From Spiroplasma phoeniceum (GTDB taxonomy: Bacteria > Bacillota_I > Bacilli_A > Mycoplasmatales > Mycoplasmataceae), in contig CP110830.1 of assembly GCA_026239495.1 (NCBI GenBank), positions 1,240,001-1,304,000 on the forward strand: DNA of 64,000 nucleotides, written 5' to 3'. Below, one piece after another: positions 10,692 to 21,127 of this stretch. The first letter of the stretch is position 1. Each line of letters starts with the position of its first letter. A program made the position numbers and the translations under genes. The notes beneath the pieces are model-generated. The model was given only the letters and a program-made list of their open reading frames with translations. It was not told the DNA's origin and ran no database searches.

Positions 10692-10976
10692 ATGCAAAAA
10701 GGGTTGTTGTCATATTTATTATGGGGGCGGAAAAGGTAAAACGTCAATTTTAAATGGAATGACAATCCGTGCTCTAGGATATCAATGAAATGTTAAATAT
10801 CTCTGTTTTTTAAAAAACCGGATTTCTGGTGAAATGTTATTTTTTCAAAATTTAGCTAATCCAAATCTAGAAATAATTAATTATTATTCATCAAGTAAAA
10901 AATTTTTTTGAGAAATGAATGATCAAGAAAAAGAAATTTTACAGAAAGAAATGCAAATTGGTTTTAATGAATGGCG
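10692..10976 (+). pseudogene. Corrinoid adenosyltransferase-like gene remnant
   Basis: The frame contains HIYYGGGKGKTSILNGMTIR, a P-loop (GGGKGKTS) of the kind found near the N-terminus of CobA/CobO/BtuR ATP:corrinoid adenosyltransferases. The ATG at 10692, with a good AGGAGG site, is out of frame with it by one base. The gene stops after about 95 codons where type 2 phage sequence begins. It is therefore both frameshifted and truncated. The family assignment rests on the P-loop context alone. Confidence 0.6.
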
Positions 10977-10989
10977 TCGTGTACGATTA

Positions 10990-11035
10990 AGCTCCAAAAA
11001 ACAACTCTTGTTAGGGTTTTTTTATTTTAAATAAA
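10990..11035. terminator. Terminator hairpins at phage element end
   Basis: A GGGTTTTTTTA / TAAAAAAACC hairpin follows the AAAAAACAAC motif shared with the other type 2 ends at 4598 and 54387. It separates the chromosomal remnant from the small phage gene. Confidence 0.6.
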
Positions 11036-11055
11036 AAAACCTTTAAAAGGAGGTA

Positions 11056-11181
11056 ATGATAATTAAACAACAAAAAATATGTGATGTTAATGATTACTAT
11101 AAATCAATATCATTAATTACCGAAGAATTTTTAGCAAATAAAGTTTTATGAGCTTGTGAAAAAAATAAAGATTTATTGAAT
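11056..11181 (+). pseudogene. 5' part of small phage gene split by IS-B
   Basis: The first 42 codons (MIIKQQKICDVNDYYKSIS...KNKDLLN) of the gene whose intact relative is at 53896-54135. IS-B enters after the AAT codon. The remaining 37 codons lie at 28265-28375 in the correct frame once IS-B, its 16-kb insert and one AAT repeat are removed. The ribosome site AAGGAGG is intact. Confidence 0.85.
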
Positions 11182-11749
11182 AGACTTCTTGCATAACCTA
11201 ATCTAATTATTTTAAAATTACTATAAAATATTTTTAAATTAAAATAGAAATTATAGGAGATTAAAATTATGAAATTTGATAAATTTAATTTTATTAATGA
11301 TAAAGAATTATTGCGATTAACCCGAGCAAAAAAAGATACTTTTAATAAAATGTTAAATATTTTACAAGTAGCTGAAATAGAAAAATTTAAAAAAGGTGGC
11401 AAAACTAATAAATTATCACTAGAAAATCGGCTACTGATGACTTTATCGTATTGACGAGAATATCAGACTTATTTTCATCTTGATAAAAGTTTTGATATTA
11501 GTGAATCTAGTTTTTATCGCAATATCAAGTGAATTGAAGATATTTTAATTAAACACTCTGATTTTCAACAACTCGCTAGTAAAAAATCACTAATAAATGA
11601 TTATTTTAATGATAAAACTATTATTATTGATGTTAATGAGAACCCAATCCAACTCCCAAAAAAAGACAAAAACAATCTTATTCTGGTAAAAAGGAAAAAC
11701 ACACCGTTAAAACACAAGTAATTATCGAACAAGAAACCAAAAAAATTAT
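11182..11749 (+). mobile_element. IS-B 5' half, split by type 1 element
   Basis: IS-B is the second IS5-like subtype in the window; it shares the terminal repeat with IS-A but its transposase starts MKFDKFNFINDKELLR. This half runs from the left inverted repeat through the first two thirds of the transposase gene. It ends at the 8-bp sequence AAAATTAT, repeated at 27747-27754 where IS-B resumes. Confidence 0.85.
11269..11720 (+). pseudogene. IS-B transposase, first frame, interrupted
   Basis: Encodes the N-terminal half of the IS-B transposase, about 150 residues, with the TGA-Trp in YWREY. The first catalytic region reads IIIDVNENP rather than IIIDVTETP as in other copies, so this copy had already drifted. 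The C-terminal half is at 27755-28099, beyond the 16-kb insertion. Confidence 0.8.
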
Positions 11750-11775
11750 GGTAGTATACATTATTTTGAGGTTTT
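11750..11775 (+). repeat. Left terminal inverted repeat of type 1 element
   Basis: GGTAGT at bases 1-6 and TTGAGGTTTT at bases 17-26, the same spacing as at the right end and in the two miniature elements. Confidence 0.8.
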
Positions 11776-11957
11776 TAATAAAATTAAGTAATTAGAAACA
11801 AATTAAGTTTCGCTTATAATTAAATGATAACAAAATTTATAAAAAAATTCAACTTTTTAAAAACATAATTTTTATTTAAATAAATAATTTATGAATTTTG
11901 ACACACTAAAAAATACTTTTTAAAGTTATTACTAATTTTAAAAGGTTTTTTTATTTT

Positions 11958-13280
11958 TTATAAAGATAAAAATTGATTTTTAGATTGATTTAAATTAAAT
12001 ATATTAAATTCAATTTTTTCTTTATTTTTATTAGTTTTATTAATTTTTTCTTCATTTGTTTTACTATTAAGTCTTAACATTGAAGCAATTAACATATTGA
12101 TAAATGTTTCTTTACAATATATTTTCGTGCCACGCCCCTTAACTGCCTTAATGTAGTGTGATATATCACCTTCCATGTGACAACCAATATTATATTCTAA
12201 TGCTTGATTTTCAATTCCTTCTTTATTATTTTTAATTAATTCAATAGTTTCTAATAAAAATTTCTTTTTATTATCAATAACATAGGGTAAATGACACATT
12301 AAAAAATCTAATAATGCTTCATAATTTCCAGTAAAAAAATATATTTTTGATAATTTATATTTTAATCTATGAATTCGGTTTTTCTTACGATTTGGGAATA
12401 ATTCTTTAAATCTTTTTACTAAATGAAATTTATCTAAACTATATGATACAGTATTATTTTTATATTTTGATTTTACTGCTTTGTAAATTTTTTTAATTTG
12501 TTTTTCACCATCACTTAATATTAATATTTTAGTATCTTCATTAATATCATAAGTATCCATTGATTTAAAAATTTTATCAATAAAATTATCAATATTATAT
12601 TTATCATTTTTATTCTTATGATTTTTATTCATCATTTGAAAAACGCCTTTTTTCTTTTTCATTTTTATTCTGGTTTTTGTTGACTTTTCTTCATCAACAC
12701 CAACATGCATAGTAGCAAGAAATATTTTATTTTCAACTCTTTTTTTATTTTCTCTCATAGGTTCAAAAGCACCATCAATTTGAATATATAAAACATTATT
12801 TGGGATTTTAATTTTATTGTTATTTTTATTACTAATGTAATCGGTTTCTTCTAAATCGGCATTTTTAAAAATATTAGATATTGTTCTTTCACTAATGTTA
12901 GCATTTTCTGTTGTATGCAAAATATCTTTATATCTTTTCCCATCGCCCATAAAAGACATATATTTATCTTTTAAATTTTTTTCAATTCTTTCGTATTTTT
13001 TTAACCCTAATTTTTCATCTAAAGGATAACGATTTATATATTTTTTATTTTCTTCATCATATTTAACATATCTTCGTCTTTTTACAGTGTTATCCCCATA
13101 TTCTGTTTTAAATGTTTTTGGTATTTTTGATACAACCTTATATCCTTGTAATATTCTTCCTTGTTGATATAATTTAAATATCTCATTATCTCTTTTAATT
13201 AATAAATTATTAATTTCATTTTTTGTTTGTATTTTTTTATTTTCTTTATAATTTCCTAATAAATTTTGTTTTAATTCCAT
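11958..13280 (-). CDS. ISLre2/UPF0236-like DDE transposase
   Basis: A 440-residue basic protein. Likely catalytic residues are D169 (YIQIDGAFEP), D257 (ILILSDGEK) and E370 within GCHMEGDISHYIKA, matching the layout of ISLre2-family (UPF0236) transposases, where the last acid sits in a G-x-MEG-x-x-SH motif; length is typical (about 430-490). It lies about 208 bp inside the left end of the type 1 element, whose 8-bp target repeat is close to that known for ISLre2 members. It would cut and join the element's ends. The gene diverges from the terminase gene across 88 bp that must hold both promoters. No TGA codon occurs in it, unlike neighbouring phage genes, which may hint at separate origin. The family call is from motifs, without a search. 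Confidence 0.8.
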   Translation of the reverse strand: MELKQNLLGNYKENKKIQTKNEINNLLIKRDNEIFKLYQQGRILQGYKVVSKIPKTFKTEYGDNTVKRRRYVKYDEENKKYINRYPLDEKLGLKKYERIEKNLKDKYMSFMGDGKRYKDILHTTENANISERTISNIFKNADLEETDYISNKNNNKIKIPNNVLYIQIDGAFEPMRENKKRVENKIFLATMHVGVDEEKSTKTRIKMKKKKGVFQMMNKNHKNKNDKYNIDNFIDKIFKSMDTYDINEDTKILILSDGEKQIKKIYKAVKSKYKNNTVSYSLDKFHLVKRFKELFPNRKKNRIHRLKYKLSKIYFFTGNYEALLDFLMCHLPYVIDNKKKFLLETIELIKNNKEGIENQALEYNIGCHMEGDISHYIKAVKGRGTKIYCKETFINMLIASMLRLNSKTNEEKINKTNKNKEKIEFNIFNLNQSKNQFLSL

Positions 13281-13368
13281 TTTATTTCCTTTCGTAATTA
13301 AACAATTTTTTAAATTATTATATTTAATACTTCAAATAATTTTATCAAAAAAAGGAGGCTAATTAAAA

Positions 13369-15105
13369 ATGCAAGATTTTACAAAAATTAATAACAAAAA
13401 ACGAATTACTAGTTATGAATATTTAAATAAAAAATATGATTTAAATTTTATTGACTTTAATTTTGGCTTTGATTGAGAAGTATTTAAAGACTTTGTTGGT
13501 GATAGTTATGCCCGATATTTTACTTCGCCAACTTTTTTTAAGTTTGTTTCAGCAGGGCGTGGTACTAATAAAACATGAAATCATTTAGCCGAAAAATTAT
13601 TTTTTGTTTGTAACTTTACGGATGCTTCATCTAATATTTTACGAAGATATGCCAACACCCACGAAGATACTACATTTGGCGATACAATTAATGTCTGTAA
13701 TTATCTATATGATAAATATGGGATTGATATAGGACCCAACAATGAAAATGGTATTGTTTGACCTAAAAATGTTAAAGAAGGTGGAGAGATTGTTTTTCCT
13801 AGTGGTGTTCGTATTGCTTTTGCGGGTTATGCTAATGGTAATAAAATTATGGGGAAAGTTGGTAAGGGAAGCGGTATTATATCAGCCTGAACAGATGAAA
13901 TGATACATGCTGAAGAAAAAGAAATCTTAACTGATAAAGAACTAGATAAAAGATATAATAATTTAAGAGTTTCAATGTTTCGTTCAAAAAGTTTAAAAGT
14001 ATCTTATGAAAAATATACTGATGATGATGTTAATGAACAATATAATTTAGATAATCCTATTCCAGTAAAAGAATTATCTTGGACATTTCAAGAATGAGAC
14101 AACATAGCAAAACAATACATAACAGTAACAACATATTTTCATAAAACATATTCTAATCAATTTACTTTTAACCCTTTTGATAAATACCATGTCTTTTATG
14201 AAAAATTTGTAACGCCATTTTTACCTTTAAATGAAAGAATTAAAAACATTTTAAAAGAACACAACCAAGTATATTCAGAAAATAAACAAGCATTTAATGG
14301 TTTGGGTGTTTTTAATTTACGATTAACAATGGGCGATGTTTGAAATAAAATACCTGATATTACCAAAAAACTTGTTTTAGCAAATAAAGAAGAGCGAGCT
14401 GATTTATTTGAACTTGAATACTATGGTTTTGAATATAATGATAATGACCCTAGTATCTATGTTTTACGAAATTATCGTAAATATATTAAAGAGTATAATC
14501 TACAAGATTTTTATAATACCAATACAAAACAATATCAATTTGATAGTTATTCAATTGGTGTCGATTATGCTAATGGTAGTGAAGACCATACAGTATTTTT
14601 ATTTAGTGGCTATAAAATTAATGAAAATAATGAATATGATAAATATTTAATTGAAGAAAATGTTGTTACACCAAAAAATGCAATGAATTTAAATGAAATA
14701 GTTGAGAATTACGGACAATGAATAATCAATACTTTTGATAAATTTGATGGTTTTGAATATGCTACATTTCATTATGATATTAATGCCCACGACTTTATGC
14801 AAAAATTACAAGAAGATATTTATCCTTATTTAGGTTATAAAATTAAAATGTTTAAAGCCAAAAAGCATCAGACATCTCTTAATAAAGAAGCGAGTATAAT
14901 CAATCGCGTAACCTGAATAAGAAAAATGTTTGTTCAGGGCAAAATATATGGCATATTAGATAACTTCCCATTTTTAGATAAGTGCATTAGTGAACTAAGA
15001 TTTAGTGACACCAAAACAAACACACCTGACAGTAAAATGTACCATGATCCATATGATGCTTTGTTTTATGGTTCTTATCCATATCGTTTTAAAATGGGAA
15101 TATAA
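13369..15105 (+). CDS. Phage terminase large subunit
   Basis: A 578-residue protein with the two-domain plan of a terminase large subunit, the ATP-driven motor and nuclease that packages phage DNA into heads. The N-terminal ATPase has a Walker A-like SAGRGTNKTW (about residues 65-74) and an acidic WTDEM motif about residue 175, the likely Walker B. The C-terminal RNase H-like nuclease begins with SIGVDYANGSEDHTVF (about residue 390) and ends with DPYDALFYG near the C-terminus, supplying the acidic metal ligands. Several TGA-Trp codons occur. The start has AAGGAGG 11 bases upstream. It is transcribed opposite to the head and tail genes of the element. A terminator-like hairpin follows. No small terminase gene was identified. 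Confidence 0.85.
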
Positions 15106-15173
15106 AATATGTTATAATATTTATTGAAATAAGATTAGAGAATATTTAACTTAATTTTTATCTATATTTTTAT

Positions 15174-15196
15174 TAAATCTGTAACAGCAGATTTTT
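15174..15196 (+). terminator. Terminator after terminase gene
   Basis: AAATCTG and CAGATTT form a stem with a six-base loop followed by a T run. Confidence 0.65.
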
Positions 15197-15204
15197 TAGG
15201 TTTT

Positions 15205-15415
15205 GGGCGAGCGGTTGATTTTCTTAAATTTTTGTGATAAAATGACTTACAAGTTAAAAAAAGTTTTGAGGTTCTTTCAAACAAATTTGGTAACCTTTAT
15301 AAAATTCTTCAGCTTAACGCTTAGAATTTTTCCCAAGTATTTTGAAAAGCGCGGCAAAATTTTTTTTAAACTTTAAGGCATTTTTCGCAAAACTATAGAA
15401 AATCACCGCGAGCCC
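15205..15415. repeat. MITE-like element with GC-rich inverted ends
   Basis: GGGCGAGCGGTTGATTTTC at 15205-15223 faces GAAAATCACCGCGAGCCC at 15398-15415. The interior has no gene and is richer in GC than its surroundings (for example GCGCGGC). I see no clear flanking duplication. A miniature transposable element or a structured RNA are both possible. Confidence 0.5.
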
Positions 15416-15426
15416 AGATTAATCTT

Positions 15427-15559
15427 TTAATTTTGTAGAAAACTCTTGATATTTATAAAAAACCTTGATTTTATTGACTTTTTACTAAATTACTATTTTT
15501 GCAAAAACCTTTATTTGATAAGGGTTTTTGACTCCATCAAGAGTTTTCTACAAAATTAA
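15427..15559. repeat. 133-bp MITE related to the IS at the right window edge
   Basis: Two perfect 24-base inverted arms (TTAATTTTGTAGAAAACTC and five more bases) bound this noncoding stretch. The arm differs at one base from 63374-63397, just outside the 3' end of the transposase gene at 63472, so this is probably a non-autonomous relative of that IS. An internal AAAAACC/GGTTTTT hairpin could act as a terminator. Confidence 0.65.
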
Positions 15560-15632
15560 AAAATTAATTTAATATAATTATAATGATAATCATATATAAT
15601 TTATCTCCTTTCTAAAAGAATATTTAAAATAC

Positions 15633-15664
15633 TTGACTTGTATATATATATATATATATATAAT
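15633..15664 (+). promoter_or_regulatory. Promoter with TA-repeat spacer
   Basis: TTGACT (15633-15638) and TATAAT (15659-15664) are separated by 20 bases that are almost entirely TA repeats. A conserved leader with a CTTGA...TCAAG stem and the ribosome site GAAAGG follow before the ATG at 15717. A 20-base spacer is longer than usual, and loss or gain of TA units would change promoter strength. Confidence 0.6.
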
Positions 15665-15716
15665 TTCAATATATCTTGATAAAAAGTTTCAAGATTAAAG
15701 AAAGGAAATATAAAAA

Positions 15717-16310
15717 ATGAAAAAAATTTTAAGTTTATTAAGTGTATTAACAATTAGTGGAAGCGCTGTACCAACAACAATTGCCTCTAGTCCTTATCAA
15801 AAACAAGAAAAGTTAAATAGTGATATTAATTATCAACAAACAAATAATTTAGAAAATTTAAAAAGAAATAAAAGAAGTAAATTTTTTTATGGAGATGAAC
15901 ATAATTCAGGTAATAATAGAAGAAGAACAATCGATAGATTAATAAATCAATATTGTGGTTTATGTCATAATTATTTAATTTTGCAAATTGATAAAAATGA
16001 TTTAGAAGATATATTTTTTTTCAAAGATACTCATTCGAATAACAAAGATGCTTTATTTAATAAAATTTTTAGAACAATAAATCAATTTGAAAAAGAAAAT
16101 CATTCTGCAGATAATCAAAATAGTGATTATATTAGTAATAATGATACATCAATTATTGTTAATGTTATAATTAATCACTTTGAAGAAATTAGAAAAACTT
16201 TTGAAAATAATTCGAATAAAGGATTAATAATCCGCACAAATAGATCATCATATTGAAGTAATAATGGTAATTGATGGGGTGTACACACAGATAATGGTAA
16301 TTGATGATAA
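15717..16310 (+). CDS. Secreted protein with R-N-K-R site (phage cargo)
   Basis: A 197-residue protein with a signal peptide (MKKILSLLSVLTISGSAVP...TIA, likely cut near residue 23-24), then a short polar stretch ending LKRNKRS at about residue 46-52, then a mature domain with no membrane helix and two Cys in a CGLC motif (about residues 81-84). Its last 15 residues contain three WW/NW groups encoded partly by TGA. The N-terminal 50 residues are shared with the genes at 16362 and 42800; the mature parts are unrelated. R-N-K-R fits the consensus of host furin proteases. I infer an exported effector or toxin-like protein activated after secretion; no known domain was recognised. Confidence 0.7.
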
Positions 16311-16361
16311 TATAAAATTATACCTATTATTTTTATACAAAATTAGAAAGGAAATATAGCT

Positions 16362-17045
16362 ATGAAAAAATTACTAAGTTTATTAAGTGTATTAACAATT
16401 AGTGGGAGTGCTATACCATCAACAATTGCCGCTAGTCCTTATCAAAAAGAAGAAATATTAAATAGAAATAAAAGAAATTCTAATGATGAAGTTGCGATTT
16501 ATATAGGGAATCATGAAGATAATATTATTTTTACAAGAAATGATTATGACTTTAAATGGTTACCATCTTGAGGGTTAAATTGAATTATAAAAATTAATCA
16601 ATCTGGAATTATAAAAGTTTTAAATTGAATAAAAAATAATCCTACTAAAGCAAAAAATGCCGGTTCTATAATGGCTGGGGTAATTTGTGGGGGGGCAGCT
16701 GCATATGCAACAGATTATCTTTCAAAATTAGGATATCAATGACCCACAACGTATATCTATTTTGCTCAAACTATGGCTGGGTTATCATCAGGTCTTGCAA
16801 CATATAAAATATTAGGATCAAAAATTGTAAAACAAACTATGGATATAATAAAAAATCCAAATTTTCATTTTACTAAAAGTGCTGTTTGAATAGGAATGCA
16901 AGCTTATAGATTTACGGGACAATTTGGAGTTGTAAATAATTTGGGAGAAAATGAAGAAACAAATTCTATTGCTTCTTCTTATGAATCTTATTATACCGCT
17001 AACGATGATTCAACAAGTTTAAATATTATTAGAGATGAATTATAA
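16362..17045 (+). CDS. Secreted protein with R-N-K-R site and hydrophobic helices
   Basis: A 227-residue protein with the same signal-peptide segment as the upstream gene (SLLSVLTISGSAIPSTIAAS), a shortened propeptide and LNRNKRN at about residue 29-35. The mature part has two long Gly/Ala-rich hydrophobic segments (AGSIMAGVICGGAAAYA and IYFAQTMAGLSSGLATYKI, about residues 104-150), so it may insert into membranes. It follows the previous gene by 51 bp with its own AAAGGA site and no obvious promoter, so both are probably one transcript. Role unknown; a pore-forming effector is a speculation. Confidence 0.65.
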
Positions 17046-17121
17046 AATTTTATTATGTGTAAATTTTAAATGTCACACTTTTTTGTATATTTCATATTAA
17101 TAAATTTAATAAGTTAAATTT

Positions 17122-17643
17122 ATGAAAAAGATATTAAGTTTTTTAAGTTCAATCACTTTAATAGGAACAAGCACAACAAATTTAGTTGCTTGTAATAAAC
17201 CTAAAATACATGAATATACACCAGAAGAATTAGAACATTTAAAAAAAGAAAACCAAATAAATACTGCTAACCAAGAAATTAAAGACAATTTAGAACGAAT
17301 AGAACCACAAGAAAAACCATTTGATAATATTGATAATAAATATTATTTTGTAATATGAAAAGGAAATAATCAATGAAATATAGATAATTTTAAATATGAT
17401 AAGTTTCCAATTATAATAAGCAGCTGAAATAAAGATAGAATATTAATTAATTACAAAGCTCATACTGTTAGGAAAAGACCGAAAGAGTTATATTTAATTA
17501 ATAGCGGAGGATTAACAATTAAAAATTGGTCTGAAGATAATGGTGAATATTTTAAATCAGTTTATCGTTGAAAACTTGATAAAAATATTCCTAGTTTAGT
17601 TGTAAATGATAAAACTGGTGAAATAAAAGTTGAAGGAGAATAA
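17122..17643 (+). CDS. Phage-borne lipoprotein sharing a domain with the tail protein
   Basis: A 173-residue lipoprotein: signal MKKILSFLSSITLIGTST, lipobox ending NLVAC at about residue 24, a short helical linker (YTPEELEHLKKENQINTAN), then a domain starting EKPFDNIDNKYYFVIWKG. Positions 17311-17574 are almost identical, in inverted orientation, to 18245-18511 inside the convergent tail gene. A diverged lipoprotein of the same build sits against the tail gene of the type 2 prophage (41389-41916). By analogy with phage lipoproteins in general it could block superinfection, but this is inference. A shared terminator separates it from the tail gene. Confidence 0.75.
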
Positions 17644-17651
17644 AAAAATAT

Positions 17652-17686
17652 AAAAAGTCATTTTACTAAATGACTTTTTATATTTC
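17652..17686. terminator. Bidirectional terminator between convergent genes
   Basis: AAAAAGTCATTT and AAATGACTTTTT form a strong stem with a four-base loop, with A and T runs on both sides. It serves the lipoprotein gene and, on the other strand, overlaps the end of the tail gene. Confidence 0.8.
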
Positions 17687-19861
17687 TAGTGTAATTAATG
17701 ATAATTTTTCATTATCTTTATTAAATAATTGCAAATTATTAATATTAATTTGTTCTTTTTTATTAAAAATTGTAATATCATAATTTCCATAACCTCATAT
17801 ACCAGATATTTCAATCTGATTTAAATTAAATAATTTTTCATTAAAAGTTATTTTAATACTATTCTCAACTAATTTTTCAGTCATACTTGTCCAAACTGCT
17901 TTTGAATAAAGTAATCTATATCATTGAGAAAAATAGTTTAAATAGTCTTCTATTTTGTCATTAGAAATAATTAAATTTGTTAAATATTTGCCATATTCTC
18001 CATCAGATAATTTAATTTCGGCAGGAATAAAGGAAGGAATATTATTTGTTTCTAATTCATTTGTTATTGATAATCAATTGAAATAATTTGCTTCTAATTG
18101 ATAAATAGGATTTTCTGAAATATCTTTATTCTTAACATTTGCTTTAATTTTATTATTATTTGTTGTGTTTTCTTTTTTTAAATTTCAATCTGTAATTTGT
18201 CCAGTTTTTGGGTCAATAATTGGTATATTTGGTTCGCCTTCCTTTTTTCAACGATAAACCGATTTAAAACAATCATCGTTAATATCTTCAGACCAATTTT
18301 TAATTGTTAATCCTCCGCTATTAATTAAATATAACTCTTTCGGTCTTTTCCTAACAGTATGAGCTTTGTAATTAATTAATATTCTATCTTTATTTCCGTT
18401 GCTTATTATAACTGGAAACTTATCATATTTAAACTTATCTATATTTCATTGATTATTTCCTTTTCATATTACAAAATAATATTTATTATCAATATTATCA
18501 AATGGTTTTTCAATTGCATCAACTTCTTTTCAGTAATTTTTAGGTGGGGTAGGTCCACCAGTAAAATTAAAATATAATGAATTTAATAGTACTTGACAAT
18601 CTTTAAATTCTCAATAACCATCTTCTACTTTATTAGGAGTTGAAATTAATTCAAAATAATAAGGAGCAAATAATTTAATATCATCATTATAACCTTTATT
18701 AATTGCGTATTTACTATATGTATAGTTTGATAACATATAAATAATTTGTTTAAATCTTTTGACAGCATTATCATTTAAAGATTTATAATTATCTAATTTT
18801 CAGTTTTCAAATAAACCATCAATTACATCTTCTGGTTTTTGTCCTTCGAATTTTTGGCGTAATATAGCTGATTTATTTGTAGGGTTACCTTTTTCATCAT
18901 ATTTAGCACCTTGAAATTTACGGTCATAATTATATCGATATGTTAAATAATTTAACAAAACAATATTTAATTCTTTAACATCTAATAAACCTAATATATC
19001 TTTACCTTTAATATAGTTTTTGGCAATACTTCATGGTAAAAAACTTTCAGTAAATCAATATTGAAATACTCTTAAAGTGGGATTTGTTTCAATTGGCATT
19101 GATAACAAGGGTACTAAACTAGCATTTTCAACGATTGATGATGGATAAGAATAAATACCACTAACATCACCTCAACATTTTATATTTCCAAATAACATTG
19201 ATTTAGGATATTTAATTTCAATCCCAGTAAATACTGTATCTTCGGGTAATGATTTTTGTAAAACTAAATGAATACTATTTTGATTTTTTCATTTAAAGTC
19301 AGTTATTTTAACTAAGTGCATAGATTTAATGATATTTACACCATCAGGTGAATAAGGTCTTTTATATTCTTCAATGATGTAACATTCATTTTTATTGTCT
19401 TCTGTAATTGTTTCATTAATAGATACTATTTTTAATTCTAATGTTTCTAAAAATTCTTTGTTTTGTTTTGAAATATCATTAATTAAAATATCTTTTTCAT
19501 CAATCATTACATAACTTGTGCTATTATCTTGGACTGTGGTATTTTGTTGAATTTGTAATTTAAAATTAAAGTCGCTAATTTCATAACCAGTTATTTTAAT
19601 ATACTCATCTTTGTCAATAAAACCTATTTTAACGCTGTTTTGAGAGTATTTTAAGGTTGGTTTTTCCTTTGTTTTAACAAGATTATTAATTTTATAAATA
19701 TATAAGGTTCTTGCACGATCTTCTGTAAATAACTGTTCTAACTCGGGGTCACTGTACTGCGATTGATTAGCAAAATCTAACGGAATACTATTAATTGAAT
19801 AGTCAATTGGTTCATCATTTTCTGCTAATTGTGCTAACATTTTTTCAGATGGTTTTAACAT
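17678..19861 (-). CDS. Large phage tail/structural protein
   Basis: A 727-residue protein joined across many TGA codons. It starts MLKPSEKMLAQLAENDE directly after the portal-like gene, with the ribosome site GAAGGAG inside that gene's end. No motif identifies it, but size and place match the 1080-residue gene that follows the portal-like gene in the type 2 prophage, so a tail or adsorption role is likely. Residues about 451-540 (EKPFDNIDNKYYFVIWKG and onward) are nearly identical to the C-terminal domain of the lipoprotein at 17122, at DNA level too. The last 190 residues after that domain are unique. The shared block suggests a modular, possibly exchangeable C-terminal region. Confidence 0.65.
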
Positions 19862-19863
19862 TA

Positions 19864-21114
19864 TTATTGGTCTCCTTCTTCATTGGCTATATTTATAATA
19901 GTTTCGTTGTTTTTTAGTTGTCTGTTTAAAGTAGCATTTACTGGTAAGCGAACATCAACAATTAACTCATCAATATTTTTAATATTAAATGTTCTACTAT
20001 TTAAAATAGCATTATCATATTTAATTAACTTAATAATGAATTCAGTTAATTTAATTTCTCTAATATATATCATTTGTTCGTATGATGCGTTTGTTTGAAT
20101 ATTTACACCAGCAACTTCTGCTTGAGTTTGTTGTGCTCCCTTAGCTATTGCCGGAACATGATGACGATTTATTTTATAATAATTAGTTAATAATCAATCA
20201 TATATTTTAGTTAATTGTTCACCTTTAAAATTGCCAGCGATATAGTCTACTGGCTGAAAATTACTATCAGGGTCTCCTTCAACTAATAACAAGTCATTTT
20301 CAATAAATGAAGCCAACATTTTACTAATTTCTTGGTCAACCACACCAGTCACTCCATTAGTATTAATGGTAAATTTACCACTATTTAATAATGGGTCTAA
20401 CATTATCTTTTCAGCAATAATATCTAAAATACTAGCAAATTGTTTACCATAACGAGCAGAAGGTTCAAAATTAGGGTTATTAGGAATTATTTCAATGGGT
20501 ATAAAATTAATTGGTAGTATTTCTTCTCTTTGTAATGTTGTATAGTTATTTCATTTAGCATCATCAATATATAAGTCGGTAATAGTACTGTATAATCGTG
20601 TTTTTAACTTTCTAATAACTTTTACTTGTTTAGTTACATAATCAATTTCTAATTTTTCAGTAATAAAAACACTCTGGTCATTTTTAATATAAGGGTCATA
20701 ATCAAAAGTGCAAGATACTAAATTACCTAATTCATCATACTGGTCATTGTAAAAATCAATAGTAATAAAATTAAGTTTTGAATTATTAGCAAAAATAAAA
20801 TATGCACCTTTACCATTCTTATTAATTTTATATTCATTATATCAATTCTTATTAGTAAAGTCCTGCATTTTTAAAAAGTTATTAATTAATTTAAAGTTTA
20901 TTTGTTGATTAGTAAGTGGATTATAAATACCAAATTCTAACTCACGTGGATTTAAAAAATTAGCATTATCTTCACAAATTCTTTTTTCTAAAATCTCATT
21001 ATGTTTTTGAACAGTAACATTTTTACGATTAGTAATTGTTGATGCTAAATTAAGATAATAACTATCAATATCATAATTCTTTTTTAATTTCTTTTTTGCT
21101 GGTAAAAATCCCAT
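19864..21114 (-). CDS. Phage portal-like (connector) protein
   Basis: A 416-residue soluble protein beginning MGFLPAKKKLKKNYD. The C-terminal part (AKGAQQTQAEVAGVNIQTN, then a long helix to KLIKYDNAILNSRTFN, then VDVRLPVNATLNRQ) has the helix-rich look of portal and collar proteins that form the DNA channel in the head. It sits between head genes and the large tail gene, with overlapping or 2-3 bp spacing, as expected for a connector. No catalytic motif. The assignment rests on position and general features. Confidence 0.55.
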
Positions 21115-21127
21115 TTATAACACCCCT

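Noticed and set aside
13900-14650. Separate short frames inside the terminase gene
   Set aside because: They are pieces of, or out-of-frame with, one 578-codon gene when TGA is read as Trp.
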